Shown here: piece by piece, positions 1-8,194 of the stretch | Numbering within the stretch: the first letter of the stretch is position 1 | Layout: the number at the start of each line of letters is the position of its first letter | Assembly: GCA_934162125.1 (NCBI GenBank) | Contig: CAKPHU010000004.1 | Span: forward strand, 1 to 64,000 | Source of the DNA: an uncultured Bacilli bacterium | GTDB lineage: Bacteria; Bacillota_I; Bacilli_A; RF39; UBA660 | Reading direction: 5' to 3' | Length of the DNA: 64,000 nucleotides | Program-made: the position numbers and the translations under genes | Notes under the pieces: generated by a model | Told to the model about the DNA's origin: nothing | What the model saw: the letters and a program-made list of their open reading frames with translations, nothing else | The model's database searches: none

Positions 1-216
1 TCTGTCTAAGTTTGAACTTTTTGTTACTACCTGTCAACATATTTTCACCAACTTTTACAAATTTTTATTCCGCACAATAAATATAAGTAACTACCTACTC
101 TTCTATACTTCTACTATCTAAATAATATCATCTTTCTCCAACTAATTCAAGTAATCATCAATTAACTTTTTCAAACACAAAAAAAAGATTTTGAAACAAC
201 ATAACTTAATTAAAAA
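1..216. other. gene-free left end
   Basis: AT-rich sequence downstream of the DUF5305-type gene. No convincing gene, hairpin or promoter is seen; a T-run near 180-190 is not preceded by a stem. Confidence 0.5.
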
Positions 217-1311
217 CTAAATTACATCCTCTTCAAAATCATATTTACTTTCATCAACATAATTATTTCTCAAAACAAACTTATATAATATATCATTATC
301 AATAATAATAAAGTCTGCTTCTACATTTTTAAATCTTTCCTTAAATAATATTGGATTACCAACATTATCATGAATATCAACTAATTCATTAAAAGATTCT
401 ACATTAATAACTTTATAATCCTTAAAATTAATAGTTTCATTTACATTAGCGATAATACTATCAAATTCTCTTAATATCTTTTTCAATTCTTTTTCATAAG
501 CTGTAAAAGAATTAGTATAACTAACAAGAGTAGTAAGGAACATATATACTACATAAACATCAGCAATAAATAAGAATACAAATAATATTAAAGCAAGCCA
601 ATCAATAGAACCTAAACCAAATCTCTCCATTAAAGTATCTTTCTTATTAACATCAGTAGTATTAATAGATACATTAATAGTTTGTTCAGTTAATGGTATT
701 ACTACCGTTGCACTACTATCTAAATTAGCTTTACCTTCATAGTTCTTATTATTACCAGATCCTTTAGTATAGAAATAAATAGTAACATCACTACTAGTAT
801 TTAAACCATAATTAGTAACAAAAGATGAAATAAAATTATTAAAATGTCCATAATCAATATCAACACTTTCAGTAAAACTTAAATTCTTAATTTTCTCTTT
901 ACTTACTTTTTTCTCATCTGTTAATTGTTCAGACTTTTCATATAAGAGTCTTGTCTTATCTTTATCAGCATAAACTCTAGTAACTGCTTCTACATAGTAA
1001 GTAGCATCATAATCTATTTCTGCTGTTGATGAAAAATTATATTTAAATGATACTGGTATTTTATCGATCAGACTAGCAATATAATTCATATTAGATGGCA
1101 GTTCTTTTACATCATAATAATCATTATCTTTTAGTTTAACAGAATACTCTATATTAGTATTATTTTCATAATACATATAAGATTTTTCTTTATAAACAAA
1201 TAATTTCATGAAAAATAAAAGAACAAAGCAAGATAAAGAAGCTATCAAAAGCCCATATAATATTAATTTTACTTTGACAGGCAAAGTACGTTTTGGCCTA
1301 TCATCTTCCAT
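217..1311 (-). CDS. DUF5305-type membrane protein of the SipW locus
   Basis: About 364 residues with an N-terminal membrane segment, a long extracytoplasmic beta-rich region (about residues 45-235), a second membrane segment near residue 245-265 and an acidic cytoplasmic tail. This layout resembles DUF5305 proteins, which are often encoded beside SipW-type signal peptidases. No catalytic motif is seen and the function is unknown. It follows the signal peptidase gene closely, so the two are probably co-transcribed and both serve fibre export or assembly. The start is the ATG at 1311 because a GAGGTG ribosome site lies 5 nt upstream; a longer reading from GTG at 1344 overlaps the signal peptidase and has no such site. 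Confidence 0.72.
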   Translation of the reverse strand: MEDDRPKRTLPVKVKLILYGLLIASLSCFVLLFFMKLFVYKEKSYMYYENNTNIEYSVKLKDNDYYDVKELPSNMNYIASLIDKIPVSFKYNFSSTAEIDYDATYYVEAVTRVYADKDKTRLLYEKSEQLTDEKKVSKEKIKNLSFTESVDIDYGHFNNFISSFVTNYGLNTSSDVTIYFYTKGSGNNKNYEGKANLDSSATVVIPLTEQTINVSINTTDVNKKDTLMERFGLGSIDWLALILFVFLFIADVYVVYMFLTTLVSYTNSFTAYEKELKKILREFDSIIANVNETINFKDYKVINVESFNELVDIHDNVGNPILFKERFKNVEADFIIIDNDILYKFVLRNNYVDESKYDFEEDVI

Positions 1312-1327
1312 GAAATACACCTCTTTT

Positions 1328-2485
1328 CTATTCTGTTCTCTCACTCAACCATACAGTTGGATATCCAATATATCTAACAACATGATTAGTAGTACCAATA
1401 ACCTCTCTAGTCTCAACCAAGAAATTATCAGGTTCTTTATTGTTATCGCCTTTAGTTCTAAAGAATGTTTCATCACCAGATTTAAACTTTGCACAGATTC
1501 TGTGGACAATTATTTTATCATCTCTGTGATATACTAAAACATCCCCAACTTCCAGTTTTTCTACCTCTTCAGCACTTAGTTTTTCCACAAGCACCGTATC
1601 ACCAACATGAATCTTAGGCATCATTGAACCACTCGCAATAACTATAAGTTGATACTTAAAGAAACCAGATGTAAGTCCAACAATGGTAATCATAATAGTA
1701 ATAAAAATAATATCTAAAAGAATAGTAAATTTATTTTTATGTAAATCTTTAGATTTTAATATTTCCTTCCTTGGATTATAATCAACTTTTCTAAAAGTAA
1801 GATAAAGTTGAAGTAAAAACATAAATGGTAAAAGCAAATAAATAACTGACCATATATAATCTCCAAAAGCTGGAATAATAGGTAAAAAGTAAACTGGTAA
1901 ACTAATTAATAAGCGATAAACAATACATGGTTTAAATCCCGATTTATAACACATATATGTCATTAAAAGATTAGTACCTATACTAGGTAATACAAATAAT
2001 CCATAATTAACTAAAACAGACTTAAAACTATTATAATCAACGGCTTTAACCACAAAGTCTATATCAAAAAAGATAAAGACTACTGTAATTAAAATCATAC
2101 ATAACATATTACTTTTAAATCTGTTAACAAAGGAATATCTAAGTATCTCACTAATCACAATAGTTAGCGCTACTGGAATAATGTTACGCATTATTCCAGT
2201 AAGCGTCAAACTATAAACATTATGATTAAATCCAATAAATAAACCAATCAAATATGTAACAATATAGTATAAAGTACAATAGATAACAACTGATAAAATA
2301 ATATCTTTACTATATCTATTCTTATCTTTATCATAGCCAAATTGATAATATGCTACGGTAAAAGCTCCTAGCAAAAATGCAATCAAACTATAAGTAGTAA
2401 ATATACTATATATGAAAATATCAAAAAGAAATAGTAAGGTGATAATGCTCATGAAAACTAAAAACTTAATTTCACTTTTTTTCAT
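1328..2485 (-). CDS. sipW: SipW-type signal peptidase I with long membrane N-terminus
   Basis: Signal peptidase I of the SipW/ER type, cleaving signal peptides at the outer face of the membrane. About eight hydrophobic segments fill residues 1-235. The catalytic domain starts near 255 with SGSMMP (Ser287) and continues to IIVHRI (His328). A Ser-His dyad instead of Ser-Lys is the hallmark of the ER/SipW class. SipW enzymes are usually about 190 residues, so the roughly 240-residue polytopic extension is unusual. The gene sits directly after three genes whose products have SipW-type signal peptides, which are its likely substrates, and before the DUF5305-type gene. Confidence 0.85.
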   Translation of the reverse strand: MKKSEIKFLVFMSIITLLFLFDIFIYSIFTTYSLIAFLLGAFTVAYYQFGYDKDKNRYSKDIILSVVIYCTLYYIVTYLIGLFIGFNHNVYSLTLTGIMRNIIPVALTIVISEILRYSFVNRFKSNMLCMILITVVFIFFDIDFVVKAVDYNSFKSVLVNYGLFVLPSIGTNLLMTYMCYKSGFKPCIVYRLLISLPVYFLPIIPAFGDYIWSVIYLLLPFMFLLQLYLTFRKVDYNPRKEILKSKDLHKNKFTILLDIIFITIMITIVGLTSGFFKYQLIVIASGSMMPKIHVGDTVLVEKLSAEEVEKLEVGDVLVYHRDDKIIVHRICAKFKSGDETFFRTKGDNNKEPDNFLVETREVIGTTNHVVRYIGYPTVWLSERTE

Positions 2486-2504
2486 TATCTATCACCTACT
2501 ATTT

Positions 2505-3095
2505 TTAATTTTGAGTATAAACAAATGTAGATTCGCCAACTGTTACAGTAACGTCATCTGAAATAGTTGCTGTACTATCAGCTTTCCAAGTTACTTTTAA
2601 TTTCAATTGTTTAGTATTATCTGATGCAAATGGTAATACTGCATTTGTAGTAATAGCAGAGTCATCACCATAAGTTAAGCTCATAGTTAAATCATTACAT
2701 AAAGCTGTAACTTCTTCTGTAGTAACTGTACTATTAGGTGCAGCTGCACAAGATAATGTACCAATTGAAGCAGTAGTAAGCTTAGCATCTAGTTTACCAG
2801 TATTAGTAACATCCCAAGTATATTCAATAGAATCTCCTGGAGCGAAGAATTCAATTTCAAAACCAGAAACTTGAGTTGCTGTTAATGTTGGAGCTGTCTT
2901 AATTGAAGCAAGTCCAGTCTTAGTACCTGCTGAAAGGTTTTGAAACTTAACATCCCAGCTTTCCTTACTAGATTTAGCAGTAACAGTACCACTAACTTTT
3001 AAAGTAGTTGAATATGCTGCATAAGCAACTACTAATCCAGATAGTGCCATTACTAAAGCTACAACAGCTACAATTTTAAAACTTCTATCTTTCAT
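2505..3095 (-). CDS. SipW-dependent secreted protein, TasA/camelysin-like, paralogue 1
   Basis: 196 residues: a short basic start (MKDRSFK), a hydrophobic core to about residue 27, an AYA|A cleavage site, then a beta-rich mature domain that begins STTLKVSGTVTAK and ends VGESTFVYTQ. This is the pattern of SipW-dependent TasA/camelysin-type proteins, which form extracellular fibres in Bacillus. It is the most diverged of three tandem paralogues. Two cysteines (in the ALCND and LSCAA segments) could form a disulfide. It has its own upstream promoter candidates in the 110-bp gap, unlike paralogue 2. Assignment to fibre formation is inference from family and from the adjacent signal peptidase. Confidence 0.75.
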   Translation of the reverse strand: MKDRSFKIVAVVALVMALSGLVVAYAAYSTTLKVSGTVTAKSSKESWDVKFQNLSAGTKTGLASIKTAPTLTATQVSGFEIEFFAPGDSIEYTWDVTNTGKLDAKLTTASIGTLSCAAAPNSTVTTEEVTALCNDLTMSLTYGDDSAITTNAVLPFASDNTKQLKLKVTWKADSTATISDDVTVTVGESTFVYTQN

Positions 3096-3119
3096 TCTAT
3101 TTTCCTCCTATCCTCTTTC

Positions 3120-3128
3120 ATTATAACA
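3120..3128 (-). promoter_or_regulatory. extended -10 promoter of fibre paralogue 1
   Basis: TGTTATAAT on the minus strand, 25 nt before the ATG, with no good -35. Confidence 0.6.
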
Positions 3129-3176
3129 TTGACTACGTAAATGATAAACAACATTTTACACTTTTTTGTTGCGTAT

Positions 3177-3204
3177 TTATTATCTTTAACATTTCATTGT
3201 CAAT
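3177..3204 (-). promoter_or_regulatory. second promoter candidate of fibre paralogue 1
   Basis: A perfect TTGACA with TAATAA at 16 nt (or ATAAAT at 18 nt), just after the paralogue 2 stop. Confidence 0.5.
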
Positions 3205-3205
3205 C

Positions 3206-3805
3206 CTATTTTTGTGTATAAACAAATGTTGACTCACCAACAGATACTGTTACATCTCCAGAAAGTGTAACTGTACTGTCCGCTTTCCAAACAACCGTAA
3301 GTGTATAATATGAATGATTATTCGGTGATGGCATACGGGCACTAACATTACCACCGTCAAGTACATCTCCAACATTTTGTCCACTAAGACTAATTGTCAA
3401 ATCATTACATAAGCTATTAGCTTCTTCTTGTGTTGCATTACTGCTAGCAGCCGGTGCACAAGTTAATGTTCCAATAGACTTAGTTGTAAGTACTGCATCT
3501 AACTGACCATTATTAATTACTTGCCAACTATATTCTACTGAGTCACCAGGTGCATAAAAATTAACATTAAAACCAGAAACTTGTGTCGCAGTTAATATTG
3601 GAGCTGTTTCTACTTCTGCAAGTCCTGTTAATACTGGTGAAAAAAGATTTTCAAATCTAACGTCCCAACTATCTGATGTTGACTTTGCAGTAACAATACC
3701 AGATACTCTTAATGTTGTAGAAAACGCTGCATAGGCTACAGCCAAACATGACAATGTAAATATTAACAATACCATCGCAACCATTTTAAAATTTCTATCT
3801 TTCAT
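3206..3805 (-). CDS. SipW-dependent secreted protein, TasA/camelysin-like, paralogue 2
   Basis: 199 residues with the same signal peptide type (MKDRNFK...AYAA|FSTTL) and the same ending (VGESTFVYTQK) as its neighbours. It is closest to paralogue 3: the first third of both proteins is nearly identical, while the region before the last 35 residues differs in sequence and length. Only 28 bp separate it from paralogue 3, with a ribosome site of AAGTGAGG, so these two are one transcription unit. Probable extracellular structural protein processed by the neighbouring SipW-type peptidase; no enzymatic motif is present. Confidence 0.75.
   Translation of the reverse strand: MKDRNFKMVAMVLLIFTLSCLAVAYAAFSTTLRVSGIVTAKSTSDSWDVRFENLFSPVLTGLAEVETAPILTATQVSGFNVNFYAPGDSVEYSWQVINNGQLDAVLTTKSIGTLTCAPAASSNATQEEANSLCNDLTISLSGQNVGDVLDGGNVSARMPSPNNHSYYTLTVVWKADSTVTLSGDVTVSVGESTFVYTQK
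3211..3277. repeat. duplicated block, copy A of 3' end
   Basis: 67 bp identical to 3842-3908. It encodes the last residues of paralogues 2 and 3 (VSVGESTFVYTQ region). Confidence 0.85.
3658..3756. repeat. duplicated block, copy A of 5' region
   Basis: 99 bp matching 4292-4390 with one base difference; encodes the signal-peptide end and the mature N-terminus. Confidence 0.85.
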
Positions 3806-3833
3806 TTTTATACCTCACTTTAATGTTAAAATT

Positions 3834-4439
3834 TTATTGTTTTTGTGTATAAACAAATGTTGACTCACCAACAGATACTGTTACATCTCCAGAAAGTGTA
3901 ACTGTACTATCTTCTTTCCAAGTAACAGTAAGAACATAATCTGCAGTATTAGACCATTTAGCTGGTTCCATACTACCAGCTGCACGTTTTTTTCCTAGAT
4001 ATAGATCTGCATTTTCAGTTAAATCAAAATTTAGGTCTGCACACAAACTATCAGCTTCAGTTTGTGTTGCACTACTTCCGGCAGCTGGTGCACAAGTTAA
4101 TTCACCAATAGATTTAGCTGTAAGTACTGCATCAATTTGACCATTATTAATGGCTTCCCAAGTATATCTAACCGAATCACCTGGTGCATAAAAATTAACA
4201 TTGAAGCCAGAAACTTGGGTTGCAGTTAATACAGGGGCAGTTTCCACCTCTGCAAGTCCGGTTAACGTTGGAGCAGAAAGGTTTTGGAAACTAACGTCCC
4301 AACTATCTGATGTTGATTTTGCAGTAACAATACCAGATACTCTTAATGTTGTAGAAAACGCTGCATAGGCTACAGCCAAACATGACAATGCAAATATTAA
4401 TGCCATCATCGCTACCATTTTAAAACTTCTATCTTTCAT
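3834..4439 (-). CDS. SipW-dependent secreted protein, TasA/camelysin-like, paralogue 3
   Basis: 201 residues, SipW-type signal peptide with AYAA|FSTTL cleavage context, mature domain starting VSGIVTAKS and ending VGESTFVYTQ. The two conserved Cys found in paralogues 1 and 2 are kept (LTCAP and LCADL). A variable insert near residues 140-170, containing GKKRAAG, distinguishes it. A good AGGAGGTAATG ribosome site precedes the ATG. It lies 55 bp downstream of the esterase fusion gene and 28 bp before paralogue 2, which suggests a single surface-protein operon. Confidence 0.75.
   Translation of the reverse strand: MKDRSFKMVAMMALIFALSCLAVAYAAFSTTLRVSGIVTAKSTSDSWDVSFQNLSAPTLTGLAEVETAPVLTATQVSGFNVNFYAPGDSVRYTWEAINNGQIDAVLTAKSIGELTCAPAAGSSATQTEADSLCADLNFDLTENADLYLGKKRAAGSMEPAKWSNTADYVLTVTWKEDSTVTLSGDVTVSVGESTFVYTQKQ
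3842..3908. repeat. duplicated block, copy B of 3' end
   Basis: Identical to 3211-3277. Confidence 0.85.
4292..4390. repeat. duplicated block, copy B of 5' region
   Basis: Matches 3658-3756 with one base difference. Confidence 0.85.
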
Positions 4440-4494
4440 ACATTACCTCCTAGTATAAAACTATATCACTATCTCTTTCCTTAAACAAGCCTAA

Positions 4495-6270
4495 CTAATT
4501 ACTTAGCAACCATTTAAACACATCATTAAAGTCAATTTTACTTAAAATAGTTCCATGAGTCGCACCACTATGTGTTTCCTTTATCGCATAACCACCTAAC
4601 TGATTAAGTTGATTAACATAGTTAGTCATACAACTATTATAGCCACTTTCTTGTGAACCACTAGTTCCAGAAATAGCTCTAACCTTCGTACTCTTAAGAT
4701 TAGCAATCTTAAAGTAACCAGGTGCACAACAACTAATTGGTACAGCCGCAGAGAAGTACCCTGGATAATTTGATAACATTCCCCATGTACCTATCGCACC
4801 TCTACTAGTACCAATAATATAGATTCTAGATTTATCTACATTGTAAGCATTAGCAACACTATCAGTTAAACTCTTAAGATTCTTTTGTAAAGTAGAACTA
4901 GACCAATCTGTTACTACTGTATTAGGTGCTAAGAATATAAATGGTTCACCAGAATAACTATAACGAACAAATTGCATAAAGTAACCATCTCTTAGAGCTG
5001 CTGGACTACCAACTTCTCCATCACCATGTAAGAATAAAATTAAAGGTGGATTTTTTGAAATATTACTTGGAACATTAACAAAGTAATTATAACCATAGGC
5101 ATTTCCACTAATTAAGCCACCACCAGTTGCTCCTCCAGTATTTCCTCCACCAGTGTTTCCTCCTGTACTTCCACCAGTATTGCCACCAGTACTTCCTCCA
5201 CTAGTTGTATTCTTATTCTCTAAGTTACAACTAATAGTTCTTGAGTTTCCTGCCTTATCATATATCTTTACTTGTACACTAGTTCTTTCCTTATCTAAAG
5301 TTATAGTTGATACATTATATACATATCCATCTATCGCATAACGATCAACCCCAACATTATCTGTTGCTTTAATCGTTACTACTGACTTACCATTCTTATA
5401 ATATCCACTACAGCTTCCTTCTGGTGCAACCCTATCTATATTATTAACTGTAATAGTTTTATCTATACAAATTTCTTTCGCATCACAAATACTAAAAGTA
5501 TAACTTCCATTATTTGTTACCTTATATTGAATAGTTGTACCCATATTAGTTTCTCCATTAGGTAACTTAACATAATTATAATAAGGACTATCCGTCTTAA
5601 ACTCTATAACACGATCTCCACTAGTATAATCACTACTCAATAAAGTCAAAGTAAAGTTCATTTCATAAACAATAACCGTTCTAACAGCTTGTGCTTCTTT
5701 TCCACTACTATTAGTAACACTATAAGTAAGTGTATATGTACCTAAATTATTACTATTAACTTTTCCTTCTACTTTAATCTGATCACTAATATCTCCATCA
5801 ATTGGATCTTTCGCTACTGCTCCTGGATCCTCAAAAGTAGTACCTTTCGCTACATGGAAAGTTTCACTTCCCTTTAACTTAATCATAAATTCATCATAAA
5901 CCACTACTTGTCTAACTAGCTGTGATGTAATCCCATTATAGTTAAAAGTATAAGTAACCTTATATTTACCTTTAGTAGTAGTATCAACTTCATTCTTAAC
6001 AGAAACATACTTTCTTAAATCTTGACTAGAGCCAGTTAAAGAAAAGCCAGAATCAACATAAGTATCTCCTACATACAATTTAACTACTTTATCTCCATTT
6101 AAAGAAAACCTTACTTTCTCTTCCCCATTCGTAATAATTTCTTCTGCTTTCTGATTACTCTTATTTGAACCACTCGCAAAAAAGATAATTAAAGCGAGCA
6201 CAAACAAACTAACTGATACAATACACATGATATTGACTATTTTCTTAGTCTTACTAAAATCCTTCTTCAT
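4495..6270 (-). CDS. membrane-anchored Ig-like (DUF5011-type) plus alpha/beta-hydrolase esterase fusion
   Basis: 591 residues. A membrane anchor (about 12-32) is followed by two bacterial Ig-like repeats of DUF5011 type (about 50-200; VGDTYVDSG and KGTTFEDPGA are typical), a third beta-rich region to about 355, a Gly/Ser/Thr/Asn-rich linker (about 358-388), and a C-terminal alpha/beta hydrolase. The hydrolase shows HGDG (oxyanion region), the nucleophile elbow GTSRG with Ser489, and a late His572 in GATHG, as in polyhydroxybutyrate-depolymerase or feruloyl-esterase-like enzymes. It probably acts on an ester at the cell surface; the substrate is unknown. It is the first gene of the fibre locus, 55 bp upstream of paralogue 3. 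Confidence 0.78.
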   Translation of the reverse strand: MKKDFSKTKKIVNIMCIVSVSLFVLALIIFFASGSNKSNQKAEEIITNGEEKVRFSLNGDKVVKLYVGDTYVDSGFSLTGSSQDLRKYVSVKNEVDTTTKGKYKVTYTFNYNGITSQLVRQVVVYDEFMIKLKGSETFHVAKGTTFEDPGAVAKDPIDGDISDQIKVEGKVNSNNLGTYTLTYSVTNSSGKEAQAVRTVIVYEMNFTLTLLSSDYTSGDRVIEFKTDSPYYNYVKLPNGETNMGTTIQYKVTNNGSYTFSICDAKEICIDKTITVNNIDRVAPEGSCSGYYKNGKSVVTIKATDNVGVDRYAIDGYVYNVSTITLDKERTSVQVKIYDKAGNSRTISCNLENKNTTSGGSTGGNTGGSTGGNTGGGNTGGATGGGLISGNAYGYNYFVNVPSNISKNPPLILFLHGDGEVGSPAALRDGYFMQFVRYSYSGEPFIFLAPNTVVTDWSSSTLQKNLKSLTDSVANAYNVDKSRIYIIGTSRGAIGTWGMLSNYPGYFSAAVPISCCAPGYFKIANLKSTKVRAISGTSGSQESGYNSCMTNYVNQLNQLGGYAIKETHSGATHGTILSKIDFNDVFKWLLSN

Positions 6271-6272
6271 AA

Positions 6273-7916
6273 TTACCTATCCTTCTTCAAAAAACTATAC
6301 ACTTTATTGCCAAACACTTCTTTAATAGTTCCTAAATAATGCATAAATCCTAAATAAGTAGCTCCACCAATAATTGTATAAATTAAAATAATAAACAAAT
6401 TAATAATTCTAGAACTACTACCTACTGGTATAAACAACTTGCATATAAGTAAAACTATCATCATTACCATTGTACCACATAATATATTCACAAAGTTCTT
6501 AACTGAAGATTCATAGTTGATTTTATATTTAAAATGTAACGCTACAAAACAAATAATAAAAGAAACTAAATATCCAAGTATTGTCGCTGTTATTACTCCA
6601 TAATAAGCAGGAAGTCCCATCTTATAAAAAGCTGTAATTAAGTTATAATTTAATAATAATTTTAAAATTACTCCTGAAAGTAAACTCCAAAAAACTATTT
6701 TATAATCTTTTAACACTTGTACAATAGAAACAATTGCGGTAAAAAGAGCCATAAATAATCCTACAAAGATAAAGTAAGCTAATACTGATGATCCATATTT
6801 ACTAGCTCCATAAAACAAAGTCCAAACAGGTTTTGCTAAAAAACTAATCCCAATAGTCATTGGTACTACTAAAAATAATAATATATTTAAAGCTTGATTA
6901 ATCTTCTTCTCAATATCTTTTTGATTATTTTTAACCACACTTTGTGTAAGATTAGGTATCAAGCTTACTACGATACCTGTTGAAATAGCTAAAATAATCA
7001 TATTAAATTTAGCTCCCCATGTAGAAAGCATACTCATTATTGTTTCTGCTTCACTTACTGAAAATACTGCTCTATTTACTAATCCCTTAACTACTGTATT
7101 CATATCTATATAACTATACATTGCTTTAAAAACATCGATCATAATAAAAGGCACTGCATAAATCATTAACTTTTTAAAAATCTGTTTATTAGTAATAATA
7201 GGTTCATTAACACTCATTATCTTCTCTGAAAATTTACTATTATTTTTTCTCTTCTTAATATACAAATATATATATGAAACAAAAGCTCCTAATGTTGCTC
7301 CTAATAAAGCCACTCCAACTGCTACAGCTAATGGTAACTTAAACACCTTAAAAGCTAAATAACTACCAAATATTATAATTAAGACTCTAACTAATTGTTC
7401 TAAAACTTGTGATATAGAAGGTGGACTCATAAATCTATGCCCTTCAAAATATCCTCTATAAACACTAAGAATAGGTACTACTAAAATAGCTGTTGCGATA
7501 ACTCTAATAACCAAAGTAACATCTTTAATTGTATTTCCACCAACTAAATCTCCTAATATCATCTTAGCCATCAAAGGAGCAAAAACAATTAAAATAACAA
7601 AGCACAAAGCTCCCAATATTAATGCTATTTTCTTTCCTATTATAAAGGCTCTCTTCTTCGCACTATAATAACCCAAAGTTTGATATTCTGAAACTAATTT
7701 ACTAATCGCTAAAGGTATTCCAGCTGATGATAAAGACATAAATAAAAGATAAATAGTGTATGCATATCCATACAAAGCTCCACCCTCATCACCAATTACT
7801 GCATGAAAAGGAATAACATACAATATGCCTAATATCTTTGTAATAACAATACCTAAAGTTGTAATAAAAGCACCTTTAACAAAGCTACTTTTATGCATTA
7901 TCTTTTTCCTATCCAT
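6273..7916 (-). CDS. MOP-family lipid/polysaccharide flippase (SpoVB/YtgP-type)
   Basis: 547 residues with about 14 membrane segments and the MOP-superfamily pattern, beginning SFVKGAFITTLGIVITKILGI as in SpoVB, YtgP and other MurJ-like flippases. It probably flips an undecaprenyl-linked precursor (lipid II or a surface-polysaccharide unit) across the membrane. A MurJ role is an inference; no other murJ candidate lies in the window. It ends only 2 bp before the start of the Ig-like/esterase gene, so the two are likely co-transcribed. That is an interesting link between envelope precursor export and the surface-fibre locus. Confidence 0.82.
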   Translation of the reverse strand: MDRKKIMHKSSFVKGAFITTLGIVITKILGILYVIPFHAVIGDEGGALYGYAYTIYLLFMSLSSAGIPLAISKLVSEYQTLGYYSAKKRAFIIGKKIALILGALCFVILIVFAPLMAKMILGDLVGGNTIKDVTLVIRVIATAILVVPILSVYRGYFEGHRFMSPPSISQVLEQLVRVLIIIFGSYLAFKVFKLPLAVAVGVALLGATLGAFVSYIYLYIKKRKNNSKFSEKIMSVNEPIITNKQIFKKLMIYAVPFIMIDVFKAMYSYIDMNTVVKGLVNRAVFSVSEAETIMSMLSTWGAKFNMIILAISTGIVVSLIPNLTQSVVKNNQKDIEKKINQALNILLFLVVPMTIGISFLAKPVWTLFYGASKYGSSVLAYFIFVGLFMALFTAIVSIVQVLKDYKIVFWSLLSGVILKLLLNYNLITAFYKMGLPAYYGVITATILGYLVSFIICFVALHFKYKINYESSVKNFVNILCGTMVMMIVLLICKLFIPVGSSSRIINLFIILIYTIIGGATYLGFMHYLGTIKEVFGNKVYSFLKKDR

Positions 7917-7945
7917 CTTAAACTACCTCATCATAATAATAACAC

Positions 7946-7970
7946 AAAAAAAGGAAACTTCCAAGTTCCC
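7946..7970 (-). terminator. intrinsic terminator after the Cse60-like gene
   Basis: On the minus strand an 8-bp stem (GGGAACTT with AAGTTTCC, one G-U) is followed by seven U. It begins at the stop codon of the Cse60-like gene. Confidence 0.75.
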
Positions 7971-8143
7971 TATTCAGTATAAATAATCATTGCCGAAAAA
8001 CAAAATACTTGTTCTTCACTAAATACTCCAACACTGACTTGATACTTTATATCAATTACCTCTCCATCCATAGTATCTATAAAGTCATTAACTTCATTTT
8101 CTAAGTCCTTTTCATCTTCCATATCAAATATTTTAACTTTCAT
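7970..8143 (-). CDS. Cse60-family small protein
   Basis: 57 residues, matching the size and pattern of Bacillus Cse60: MKVKIFD near the start, a KDLENEVNDF segment, then DIKYQVS and a final VFCFSAMIIY. Cse60 is a sigma-E-controlled sporulation protein of unknown function in Bacillus; homologues also occur outside spore formers, so this alone does not show sporulation. The start is ATG 8143 after GGTGATAAG; an extension to GTG 8179 has no ribosome site. It lies about 50 bp after the Fic gene on the same strand and ends at a terminator, so the two may form one unit. Confidence 0.7.
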   Translation of the reverse strand: MKVKIFDMEDEKDLENEVNDFIDTMDGEVIDIKYQVSVGVFSEEQVFCFSAMIIYTE

Positions 8144-8194
8144 CTTATCACCAAACAAAGTATAAAATATTTTATCCACAAAATTTGTTGAAAT

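Noticed and set aside
5100..5205. Tandem short repeats that look array-like
   Set aside because: They encode the Gly/Ser/Thr/Asn linker of the esterase fusion; there are no spacers, so no CRISPR.
7970..8143. Evidence for sporulation from the Cse60-, CotF- and SpoVB-like genes
   Set aside because: All three families also occur in non-spore-formers and no sporulation regulator or sigma factor is in the window.
8165..8180. DnaA-box-like TTATCCACA here and at several other places (near 22372, 32215, 36243)
   Set aside because: They are scattered singly, mostly inside genes, without clustering, dnaA or dnaN; chance is likely in AT-rich DNA.
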